Assembly (NCBI GenBank): GCA_035457505.1
Contig: DATIBL010000107.1
Coordinates: 1-5,387, forward strand
Direction of reading: 5' to 3'
From: DATIBL01 sp035457505
GTDB lineage: Bacteria > Patescibacteriota > Minisyncoccia > Phycocordibacterales > UBA6899
Length of the DNA: 5,387 nt
Each line of letters starts with the position of its first letter. The stretch's first letter is position 1. A program made the translations under genes and the position numbers. A model generated the notes under the pieces. The model did not search any database. It saw nothing but the letters and a program-made list of their open reading frames with translations, and was not told the origin of the DNA. This document shows, one piece after another, positions 1-5,332 of the stretch.

Positions 1-602
1 CGGATATCGTTTTTTGTTTCGGTGACCTCTCCGACATTGCCGAGGTTCGCGAACTCGAGCGTCTCGAATACCGCCGAGCCGGGTATATTCCTCCCGGGAA
101 ACCCGGCCATACGCCGTACTACCGCGACCACTTCGATCGGATTCCCGAAACACACATCATGATCGCCCGCAAGAAGAGTACCGGCCAGCTCGTCGGAACG
201 CTGTCGGTCACACTCGACGGCTCCGAAGGTCTGCCTTCAGACATTGACTTCCCGTGTGAAACGGAGATGCTGCGGCAGGAAACGCTGCTGCTCGCACAGG
301 TCTGGCGCTTCGCGGTCGACAGTGAGCACCGCAGGGGTGCGCGTATCGCCCATGGACTTATGAGTCTCGCCCTTCTCTCCGACTTCGCGTTCGATGTCAC
401 GACCGTGGTCGCGACCATTCATCCGAAGCATCTCGACTTCTATCGCCTGCTCGGCCATGAGCCCATCGCATACCAGCCCTGCGCCTTCGGCCTTGTGAGT
501 GCCCCGGCGATCTTCATCGGCATCGTCGAACGGCGATTCACGATCGGAAACGAGCGCCCCTGGGAGCAAAACTCACATCCACTAAGTGAATTGGCGGCCT
601 GA
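1..602 (+). CDS. FeeM/LuxI-like GNAT N-acyltransferase, copy 1 (5' partial)
   Basis: The reading frame is open from the left edge (first whole codon at base 3) to TGA at 600-602, giving 199 visible residues. Aligned with the complete neighbour at 654-1310, about 20 N-terminal residues are probably missing. The internal ATG at 159 is not the start, because homology to the neighbour continues upstream of it. The pattern fits GNAT-fold N-acyl amino acid synthases of the FeeM type, related to acyl-homoserine-lactone synthases: an N-terminal EYRRAGYIPPG segment, a D-H-F-D motif, the strand LVGTLSVTLDG followed by EGLPSDIDFP, a WRFAVD strand, an HRRGARIA acyl-donor loop, and HPKHLDFYRLLG. Known relatives transfer acyl chains from acyl carrier protein to an amino acid; the substrate here is unknown. 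The Glu expected three residues before the conserved Arg of WRFAVD is Gln. Family assignment is fairly secure, activity is not. Confidence 0.75.
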   Translation, partial: DIVFCFGDLSDIAEVRELERLEYRRAGYIPPGKPGHTPYYRDHFDRIPETHIMIARKKSTGQLVGTLSVTLDGSEGLPSDIDFPCETEMLRQETLLLAQVWRFAVDSEHRRGARIAHGLMSLALLSDFAFDVTTVVATIHPKHLDFYRLLGHEPIAYQPCAFGLVSAPAIFIGIVERRFTIGNERPWEQNSHPLSELAA

Positions 603-640
603 TTAAGGTCGCCTTTTGCAAAGAAGAAAAGCTGCATCAC

Positions 641-647
641 AAAGGAG
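641..647 (+). promoter_or_regulatory. Shine-Dalgarno of acyltransferase copy 2
   Basis: AAAGGAG lies 6 nt before the ATG at 654. It fixes the start of the second GNAT-like gene and is the strongest ribosome binding site in the window. The 51-nt gap after copy 1 shows no convincing terminator (only a 4-bp AAGG/CCTT hairpin), so co-transcription with copy 1 is likely. Confidence 0.8.
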
Positions 648-653
648 AGCACC

Positions 654-1310
654 ATGGATACCCCTGCCCGAGAAAGCCGCCGCGAATCCCTCAGACGGCG
701 ATTCCCTCCCTCTCGTCCGGCCGACGTCACCTACGAGATCGCGGGACTGAACGACATCGATGACGTCTACGCACTCGCGTACAGCGCATTCCTTCGACGC
801 AACTATGTTGCACGCTCGACCGAGGGGCGTCTTATCCATCATGATGGCCACTTCGACCTCAGCCCGGATACGACGATCTTCATCGCGCGGAGGAGATCGA
901 CCCGGAAGCTCGTCGGAACACTCTCGGTCACGCTCGACGGCCCCGAAGGACTCCCCGCAGAGGAGGATTTCCCGGAGGAGATCACCAGACTCCGAAAAGA
1001 GTGCGAAATGCTCTACCACATCTGGCGCTTCGCCATGGATCCGAAGATCGAGGATTGCCAGATCGACATCACGTACAGCTTGATCTCGCTCGCGCTCTTT
1101 TCCGAGCGGTTCGCCCGCTGTACCGGCTCGACGGCGATCGTGCACCCGCGCCATGTCCCCTTCTATCGGTCCCTCGAATGCGGGCCCATTGCGTATCGCA
1201 CCTGTGCCAGAGGACTCTCGAATGCGCCGGCAGTCCTAATTGGACACGTGGACAAGCGATTCCAAATGACCCCCGACGAGGAGCGCCAATACGGCCTCCT
1301 TGTCGCCTGA
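654..1310 (+). CDS. FeeM/LuxI-like GNAT N-acyltransferase, copy 2
   Basis: A complete 218-aa protein, starting at the ATG 6 nt behind a strong Shine-Dalgarno and ending in TGA. It is a tandem paralogue of the upstream gene. Shared blocks include IAR..ST..LVGTLSVTLDG.EGLP at residues 77-101, IWRFAMD at 123-129, HPRHVPFYRSL at 164-174 and APAVLIGHVDKRF at 191-203. By hand count, 23 of 31 residues from IAR to DFP are identical to copy 1. The fold resembles FeeM-type N-acyl amino acid synthases and AHL synthases, so a soluble acyl-ACP-dependent acyltransferase is the best guess. Oddities: His122 stands where AHL synthases have Glu three residues before the Arg (Arg125). The region after the motif, residues 130-140, has lost the Arg/Gly-rich loop seen in copy 1. 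It could be a diverged enzyme with another substrate or an inactive partner subunit. Confidence 0.78.
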   Translation: MDTPARESRRESLRRRFPPSRPADVTYEIAGLNDIDDVYALAYSAFLRRNYVARSTEGRLIHHDGHFDLSPDTTIFIARRRSTRKLVGTLSVTLDGPEGLPAEEDFPEEITRLRKECEMLYHIWRFAMDPKIEDCQIDITYSLISLALFSERFARCTGSTAIVHPRHVPFYRSLECGPIAYRTCARGLSNAPAVLIGHVDKRFQMTPDEERQYGLLVA

Positions 1311-1316
1311 CCCTCA

Positions 1317-1342
1317 GCCACCGAATTTCGGTGGCTTTTCTT
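1317..1342 (+). terminator. Rho-independent terminator of the acyltransferase pair
   Basis: GCCACCGA (1317-1324) pairs with TCGGTGGC (1328-1335) around an ATT loop and is followed by TTTTCTT. It begins 7 nt after the stop of the second GNAT-like gene. There is no T-run on the opposite strand, so it acts on the plus strand only. Confidence 0.85.
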
Positions 1343-1353
1343 CAGCTGCCATG

Positions 1354-1380
1354 AAAAAACGGACCAGCTGGCCCGTTTTT
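1354..1380 (-). terminator. Bidirectional terminator at the convergent junction
   Basis: AAAAACGG (1355-1362) pairs with CCGTTTTT (1373-1380). An A/C mismatch follows, then two C-G pairs closing an AGCT loop at 1366-1369. Read on the minus strand it ends in six T and lies about 20 nt past the stop of the membrane-protein gene at 1401. Read on the plus strand it ends in five T and backs up the 1317-1342 hairpin. Confidence 0.8.
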
Positions 1381-1400
1381 CCCTTCTGACAGAGGAATTG

Positions 1401-2090
1401 CTACTTGCGCACTTCGTCGCGCATCGAGCGGATCATTTCCGCTGCAGCCTCCTTTCCGCCGAGACCGAAGGCAAGGCCGCCAGCAAGCGCGAACATAAAC
1501 ACGACTCCCATGAAGAGCAGCTGCATAAGCTGCGCAAACTGGCTCCCGAGGAGGTGCGAGAGCGCGATCATGCCTGCGAACACCCACACAGCCGTGCGGA
1601 CAGTGTGCGCGAGGAAGTTCGCCATCGACGTCCCGAGCGCGGCGGATGCGCCGGACACGAGATTCGCGAGAATGTTTGCAACGATCGAAGCAACGAAGAG
1701 AATGATCGACGCGATCACCACCTGCGGGATGTACGCCAAGATCTGCTTCAGGAACTCATTCACCTGCGAAAGTCCGAGCACGTCGAACGCAGCCATAAAG
1801 AAAACGACGAGGAAGAACACCTTTACCAGCCAGCCGATGAACGCTGCTGAGTTGAGGCGGTATCCGGCCTTCTCGACCAGTTTGTCGATACCAGCCTTCG
1901 CAAGCGCCTCGTCTGCCTTGAGCGAAGTCACCAGCTGCGCGACGACGCGGCCAGCCGCAGAACCGAAGATCCAGCCAAGCGCAATGAACGCAATCGCGCC
2001 GAAGAACTTCGGGATGAACTCCCCGACGCTGCTTCCCGCGACCTTGATCGAGGTTGAGAGTGCGTCACGGAGCGTATTGAAAAAGTCCAT
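1401..2090 (-). CDS. Conserved TM-helix (MscS-related) membrane protein
   Basis: A 229-aa hydrophobic protein with about five membrane helices, near residues 25-45, 84-104, 119-140, 163-179 and 189-211. The two C-terminal hydrophobic pairs look like diverged repeats, and the last ends in GLAFGLGGKEAAAEMI, which resembles the pore-helix end of MscS-type channels. This is the pattern of the conserved TM helix family (PF05552-like; CmpX is a relative). The soluble MscS beta domain is absent, since only about 18 residues follow the last helix. An inner-membrane protein, perhaps linked to osmotic or membrane stress, is a family-level inference; channel activity is unproven. The ATG at 2090 was chosen because MDFFNTLRDA is a typical amphipathic beginning. 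An in-frame TTG at 2111 would add seven residues. No clear Shine-Dalgarno precedes the ATG. Confidence 0.75.
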   Translation of the reverse strand: MDFFNTLRDALSTSIKVAGSSVGEFIPKFFGAIAFIALGWIFGSAAGRVVAQLVTSLKADEALAKAGIDKLVEKAGYRLNSAAFIGWLVKVFFLVVFFMAAFDVLGLSQVNEFLKQILAYIPQVVIASIILFVASIVANILANLVSGASAALGTSMANFLAHTVRTAVWVFAGMIALSHLLGSQFAQLMQLLFMGVVFMFALAGGLAFGLGGKEAAAEMIRSMRDEVRK

Positions 2091-2140
2091 GGTGTTGAGA
2101 TGAATTACCAAGTAATAGGGCCTTGTGGTCCGATTTCTTT

Positions 2141-2149
2141 ATTATAGCA
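2141..2149 (-). promoter_or_regulatory. Extended -10 promoter of the TM-helix gene
   Basis: Read on the minus strand this is TGCTATAAT: a perfect TATAAT (2146-2141) preceded directly by TGC. No -35 resembling TTGACA is seen 16-18 nt upstream, which fits an extended -10 promoter. Transcription would begin near 2134, giving a leader of about 44 nt to the ATG at 2090. It lies in the 142-nt gap (2091-2232) between this gene and the symporter stop, where no convincing symporter terminator was found. Confidence 0.6.
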
Positions 2150-2232
2150 GGCGCCAAGCGTTCCAGGGAGAATGAAAATCCCTCAAAAAGTGGTGTATTT
2201 TGGCACCCAGGAGCGAACCCCCGAGAGCCGCC

Positions 2233-3645
2233 CTACCCCTCCCGTACTTCCTCGCGGCGGACAAAGCGTCCAAGCATGGTTCCAATGACCATTCCCGCGA
2301 TCGAGCAGGCGAGGCCGACGATGATCGACGGGATCATCGGATCTTCCCCGCCAAAATGCTCTATATATTGCCACGAGAGCGCTCCAAAGAAGATCGCGAG
2401 CATAGCACCCATCGCATTGGCTTTCTTGAAATACAGGCCCACAGCCATCGGGACAAAGGCGGCCACGAGGGTGATCGAGTAGGATGCGCCGACGATCTCG
2501 TAAATGCTCCCCTCCTGGATCGCGATCACAAGCGCAATCAGCGCCACGGCGACGATCGAGCCGCGGATCAGCTTCAGCTTGAGATGATCCGACATCTCCG
2601 AATAGAAGGGGCGCACCACGTTCTCCGCAAAGAGTGTTGCCGGTGCGAGGATCGCGGCGGAGGCCGTCGACATAATGGCGGCGATCAGAGCACCAAAGAA
2701 GAGCACCTGGGTCGGGAAACTAATGTATCCAAGAATCAATGACGGGAGGAGCTGCTGCGAATCGGCACCCTCCGTGAGAAGCTCAGGGAAAAGCATGCGT
2801 GCAGCGAGGCCAAGGAAGAGCGGCATCATCACGACCACAAAATACATGAGCCCGCCAACGATGGATGCCCATTGCGACACCTTGAGCGACTTCGCCGACA
2901 TTGCCCGCTGATAGACGTCCTGCTGCGGAATCGATCCGAGGCCAAGCGTCATGAGTGCTGCCGCATAATAGAGCCAATCTTTCATGCTTCCGGCGGCGCC
3001 CGGAGTCATTTCGTAGTATTCCGGCGGCGCAGAAGCGAGAATATCAGTGAACCCAAACTTCCAGATCACTTCGGCGCAGACCGCAACGAGGCCGACAATG
3101 ATCATGCCCATCTGGATCGTGTCGTTAAGGGACACCGACCACATCCCTCCGACAACCGTGTAGATGAGCACAATGAGTGCCGCGAGCGCCATGCCGAGTG
3201 CGAGCGGAACCCCGAGCAGCATATTGAGCACGATCCCAATCGCGACAAACTGCGCCGCCGTCCATCCGAAATAGGTGATAATGATCGCGATCGAAAGCAG
3301 GGTCGCAACCGTGCGGCCGTAGCGTTCCTCGAAGTAGTCTCCGATCGTGAGGTGATTCAGATTGTAGAGCTTCGGAACAAAAAAGAGGCCGATCAGGATG
3401 AGACAGAGCCCCGCACCGAAGGGATCGACCATCACGTTCAAAAATCCCCCCTCCGCGAATGCCGTTCCCGCGCCGAGCACCGAGTCGGAGCCGAACCAAG
3501 TTGCGAACACTGTCGCGAGCGCCATGGCAAAGGGCAGATGCCGCCCGGCGAGCACGTAATCTTTTGTCGAATGCACCCGATGCGCGGCGTAGATCGACAC
3601 CGGGATTGTGATCAGCATATAGAGCGCGACGAAGAGGAGAAGCAT
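2233..3645 (-). CDS. Sodium:solute symporter family (SSS/SLC5) transporter
   Basis: A 470-aa polytopic inner-membrane protein, close to the usual family length, beginning directly with a membrane helix as many members do. Family features in order: DYVLAGRHLP at residues 29-38; ATWFGSDSVLGAG at 48-60, matching the broken first core helix of the LeuT fold; YTVVGGMWSV..ND.IQ at 162-178; GSIPQQDVYQRAMSAKS at 237-253; and AAIMSTASAAI at 322-332. In the last block Ser326-Thr327 sit where the family's Na2 sodium site has its Ser pair, so sodium coupling is probably kept. The protein ends with a short charged tail and has no fused histidine kinase. The substrate (amino acid, sugar, carboxylate, other) cannot be read from the sequence, and no catabolic neighbour hints at it. 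An upstream in-frame stop (3669-3667) with no earlier start codon fixes the ATG at 3645. Confidence 0.9.
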   Translation of the reverse strand: MLLLFVALYMLITIPVSIYAAHRVHSTKDYVLAGRHLPFAMALATVFATWFGSDSVLGAGTAFAEGGFLNVMVDPFGAGLCLILIGLFFVPKLYNLNHLTIGDYFEERYGRTVATLLSIAIIITYFGWTAAQFVAIGIVLNMLLGVPLALGMALAALIVLIYTVVGGMWSVSLNDTIQMGMIIVGLVAVCAEVIWKFGFTDILASAPPEYYEMTPGAAGSMKDWLYYAAALMTLGLGSIPQQDVYQRAMSAKSLKVSQWASIVGGLMYFVVVMMPLFLGLAARMLFPELLTEGADSQQLLPSLILGYISFPTQVLFFGALIAAIMSTASAAILAPATLFAENVVRPFYSEMSDHLKLKLIRGSIVAVALIALVIAIQEGSIYEIVGASYSITLVAAFVPMAVGLYFKKANAMGAMLAIFFGALSWQYIEHFGGEDPMIPSIIVGLACSIAGMVIGTMLGRFVRREEVREG

Positions 3646-3703
3646 GTTATTGAAATTCCACCCGACTCACAGCCGGAGGGCGTATTATCTCTATAATCTT
3701 TGC

Positions 3704-3712
3704 GTTATAGCA
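3704..3712 (-). promoter_or_regulatory. Extended -10 promoter of the symporter
   Basis: Read on the minus strand this is TGCTATAAC, a one-mismatch TATAAT with the TGn extension and no recognisable -35. It lies about 60 nt before the symporter ATG, just past the stop of the upstream winged-helix gene. It is very similar to the TGCTATAAT at 2141-2149. A second AT-rich -10-like element, GATAAT, lies nearer the gene. Confidence 0.45.
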
Positions 3713-3734
3713 TTTTTTGCGAGAGTGCCTAGGC

Positions 3735-4352
3735 CTAGAACAAATTCATCTTATTCAGCACCACCAAGTGTGGGTAATCGATGATGTCGCGGATGAATTT
3801 GTCGTAGATGCCGTAGCGATATTCGAACTCTCCGGTCGTCAGGACGCCGTAGGTGAGCTCCTTGCCAAGTTCGGCTTCGAGGCGCTTCAAGACCCCCTCG
3901 AGCACTGGCCGCTTGATCCCATCCCCCACGACCAGAATGTCTACGCGGGAATCCGGCTGATCGATAAACACGCCGGAAACAATAATGAGCTTGAGCTTGC
4001 CGACATTACGAAAACGCGCAGAGACGTCCTCCTTCCCAAGCGCGATCTCTGTCACAAGCGAACGAAGCGCCGTGAGATAGGGAAAACGCATATCGAGACC
4101 ATAGCCGTCGATCTTCTTTTTCTCGAGCTCACCGTTCTTGCCGTCCTTGCGCGGAAGCATCTTCACCATCGAGCGCGGTTTCACGAATCCGATATCGACA
4201 TACATGCGGATCTCTTTGCGGATCGCGACCACGCCGACCTTGGAGCGTCGAGCAGCTTCTTTCACATCGAAAACATCTTCCGGATTCATTAGGAAAAGCC
4301 GCATGAGCTTCACCCGAGCTGACGACCCGAAAAGCTTATCGAGCACATTCAT
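3735..4352 (-). CDS. Winged-helix protein with degenerate nucleotidyltransferase-like domain
   Basis: 205 aa from the ATG at 4352. Residues 1-60 look like a winged helix-turn-helix: FGSSARVKLMRLFLMNP, then VKEAARRSKVGVVAIRKEI as the likely helix-turn-helix, then MYVDIGFVKPR. A lysine-rich wing or linker follows (about 64-80). Residues 119-205 resemble a minimal nucleotidyltransferase fold: KLKLIIVSGVF, then DSRVDILVVGD at 134-144, then YGIYDKFIRDIIDYPH. In active enzymes the strand carries D-x-D; here Arg136 holds the first position and only Asp138 remains, so catalysis is doubtful. I remember similar proteins as common in Patescibacteria, usually with no assigned function. A DNA-binding regulator using the NTase-like part as a sensor is the best inference. 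An earlier in-frame start at 4418 was rejected because it lies inside the upstream gene's terminator hairpin. Confidence 0.75.
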   Translation of the reverse strand: MNVLDKLFGSSARVKLMRLFLMNPEDVFDVKEAARRSKVGVVAIRKEIRMYVDIGFVKPRSMVKMLPRKDGKNGELEKKKIDGYGLDMRFPYLTALRSLVTEIALGKEDVSARFRNVGKLKLIIVSGVFIDQPDSRVDILVVGDGIKRPVLEGVLKRLEAELGKELTYGVLTTGEFEYRYGIYDKFIRDIIDYPHLVVLNKMNLF

Positions 4353-4359
4353 AGGGAGT

Positions 4360-4365
4360 ATTCTA
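4360..4365 (-). promoter_or_regulatory. Possible -10 of the winged-helix gene
   Basis: Read on the minus strand this is TAGAAT, matching TATAAT at five of six positions. It ends 7 nt before the ATG at 4352, so transcription would begin at or next to the start codon, implying a leaderless mRNA. No -35 is seen, and a weaker GATACT lies 12 nt upstream. Low confidence. Confidence 0.3.
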
Positions 4366-4404
4366 CCTTGAAGTATCACCTGCGCGCTACCCTTCCGAGG
4401 CAAC

Positions 4405-4428
4405 AAAAAACGGCGCAACGAAGCGCCG
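4405..4428 (-). terminator. Rho-independent terminator of the 119-aa gene
   Basis: On the minus strand CGGCGC and GCGCCG form a 6-bp GC stem around TTCGTT, followed directly by six T (4410-4405). It starts 7 nt past the TGA at 4436-4438. It separates this gene from the winged-helix gene. Confidence 0.85.
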
Positions 4429-4435
4429 CCTTACG

Positions 4436-4795
4436 TCAGAGCCCGGGGCCGGACTCGATTGTGCGTTCCATTTCCTTTACCATCCATTCGCAGGAGCTCT
4501 CGCGACCTTCGTTTTTTTCGATCGTCCATTTCTCGCGACCGTGGATCTGCACGACGAACGACGCAACGTCGGAAAGCCGGACAAGGGTCGTACGATCCTT
4601 CCGATCCTGAAGAACAGCGAGCGTTCGCTCGCGAAAATTAATTCCGAGGAGGTCTCCCTCGATAGGAGCCTTGTCGCATCCGGCACATGTGAGTGAAATG
4701 ACCGGAGTAGGTTCCTCGATCCTCGAGATCCAGCCGGCGATCGTAAGAAGTAACTCCTTCGTCGAGATCGGTCGATCCTTCGCAGTGATCCTCAA
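4436..4795 (-). CDS. Hypothetical 119-aa protein with one CxxC motif
   Basis: Not recognised. The start is TTG at 4795, placed 9 nt behind a perfect AAGGAG. The next in-frame codon upstream is ATT, 6 nt from the same site, and no ATG is available. Residues 37-40 are C-A-G-C. The following stretch (about 47-84, GDLLGINFRERTLAVLQ to ASFVVQI) alternates hydrophobic and polar residues, suggesting a small beta-rich fold. The C-terminus is charged, with a helical-looking CEWMVKEMERTIES. No signal peptide or membrane helix is seen. A single CxxC could bind metal only by dimerising or with other ligands. It has its own promoter-like element and terminator, so it is a single-gene unit that sits where rpoB would follow rplL in most bacteria. 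Coding status is supported by the Shine-Dalgarno, the spacing and the flanking terminators. Confidence 0.7.
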   Translation of the reverse strand: MRITAKDRPISTKELLLTIAGWISRIEEPTPVISLTCAGCDKAPIEGDLLGINFRERTLAVLQDRKDRTTLVRLSDVASFVVQIHGREKWTIEKNEGRESSCEWMVKEMERTIESGPGL

Positions 4796-4804
4796 AATGA
4801 TGTA

Positions 4805-4810
4805 CTCCTT
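4805..4810 (-). promoter_or_regulatory. Shine-Dalgarno supporting a TTG start
   Basis: AAGGAG on the minus strand, 9 nt before TTG at 4795. It decides the start of the 119-aa gene in the absence of any nearby ATG or GTG. A start at ATT (4798-4796, spacing 6) cannot be excluded. Confidence 0.65.
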
Positions 4811-4822
4811 GTGTCTGCCGAG

Positions 4823-4850
4823 AAGATACCACTATCGCTGAAAAAGTCAA
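4823..4850 (-). promoter_or_regulatory. Promoter overlapping the rplL terminator
   Basis: Read on the minus strand, TTGACT (4850-4845, five of six to TTGACA) is followed after 16 nt by TATCTT (4828-4823, four of six to TATAAT). The -35 uses the terminator's own T-rich tail. Initiation near 4816 would leave a leader of about 20 nt that holds the AAGGAG. Confidence 0.5.
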
Positions 4851-4879
4851 ACAGCCAACCACAATGTGGCTGGCTGTTT
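4841..4879 (-). terminator. rplL: Terminator of the rplJ-rplL operon
   Basis: Positions 4849-4860 and 4868-4879 form a 12-bp stem with one A/C mismatch on the plus strand (a G/T wobble in the minus-strand RNA) around a 7-nt loop. On the minus strand it is followed by GAC and five T (4845-4841). It starts 24 nt past the rplL stop. Plus-strand reading also ends in five T, but no plus-strand gene is nearby. Confidence 0.85.
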
Positions 4880-4903
4880 TTGAGCGAATGCGTGATCCGA
4901 AGA

Positions 4904-5293
4904 TTACTTCAGGTTCACCTTTCCGCCTGCGTCTTCGATCTTCTTCTTGAGGGCCTCGGCGTCCTCCTTCTTCATGCCCTGCTTGACCATGGCCGGCGCG
5001 CCGTCCACGAGGTCCTTAGCCTCCTTGAGACCGAGTCCGAGCACTTCCTTGACCGCCTTGATGACCTGGATCGGGGTGCCTCCCGCCGCTGCGAGCTCGA
5101 CATCGAACGAATCCTTCTCCTCAGCCGGTGCCGCTGCTGCGGCCGGGCCTGCGACGACCGCCGCTGCGGCCGACACGCCCCACTTCTCCTCAAGGAGCTT
5201 CACGAGCTCGTGCAGTTCGATGAGCGTCAGCTTCTCGACCGCATCCACAATCGGCTGGAACTTCGCCGGAACCTCAACCTTTTTCTCTTCCAT
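4904..5293 (-). CDS. rplL: Large ribosomal subunit protein bL12 (L7/L12)
   Basis: 129 aa, near the usual 120-130. This is the mobile stalk protein of the 50S subunit; dimers bind L10 and recruit translation GTPases. The N-terminal dimerisation domain (about residues 10-40) has VEKLTLIELHELVKLLEEKWGV. An Ala/Pro hinge spans about 41-58. The C-terminal factor-binding domain (about 62-129) has the strongly conserved IQVIKAVKEVLGLGLKEAKD and LVDGAP followed by a KKKIEDAGGKVNLK ending. It lies 39 nt downstream of rplJ, the standard order, and ends in a strong terminator instead of running into rpoB. No purine-rich Shine-Dalgarno precedes the ATG, which is unusual for so highly expressed a protein. 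Identity is certain. Confidence 0.98.
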   Translation of the reverse strand: MEEKKVEVPAKFQPIVDAVEKLTLIELHELVKLLEEKWGVSAAAAVVAGPAAAAAPAEEKDSFDVELAAAGGTPIQVIKAVKEVLGLGLKEAKDLVDGAPAMVKQGMKKEDAEALKKKIEDAGGKVNLK

Positions 5294-5332
5294 AGGTAAT
5301 GAATGATGATTCAGATAAATAATTCGGGCTGA

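Noticed and set aside
603..1154. Minus-strand open frame of 183 codons opposite the second acyltransferase
   Set aside because: Low-complexity Arg/Glu/Asp-rich translation antisense to a gene with clear paralogy and a strong Shine-Dalgarno on the plus strand.
2091..2111. TTG start at 2111 for the TM-helix protein
   Set aside because: It adds only seven residues. The ATG at 2090 gives a more typical N-terminus, and the AAGG 10 nt before the TTG is weak. Not fully excluded.
2160..2225. Possible terminator of the symporter (GGTG/CACC followed after two bases by five T on the minus strand)
   Set aside because: Only four pairs with an 8-nt loop and a gap before the T-run. Another AGGGA/TCCCT hairpin nearby is equally weak. 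Not strong enough to call.
2195..2235. Minus-strand stretch with GGTTCG and a TGCCA-like end, resembling a tRNA T-arm and 3' end
   Set aside because: The flanking bases do not form a 5-bp T stem, and no matching acceptor, D arm or anticodon arm lies upstream, where the symporter coding sequence continues.
2872..3696. Long plus-strand open frame (274 codons) opposite the symporter
   Set aside because: The predicted protein is an Arg/Glu/His-rich shadow of a membrane-protein gene, lacks a ribosome binding site and has no family features.
3692..3697. Perfect TATAAT on the plus strand
   Set aside because: No plus-strand gene follows and no -35 is present. The region is an AT-rich spacer upstream of the minus-strand symporter.
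3727..3738. Overlapping palindromes GCCTAGGC and CTAGGCCTAG at the end of the winged-helix gene
   Set aside because: They overlap the stop codon and have no T-run on the minus strand. A single short palindrome is not enough for an operator call.
4353..4418. Earlier start for the winged-helix gene at 4418
   Set aside because: It lies inside the terminator hairpin at 4405-4428, and the extra 22 residues (MRRFLLPRKGSAQ...) do not resemble the family start MNVLDKLFGS.
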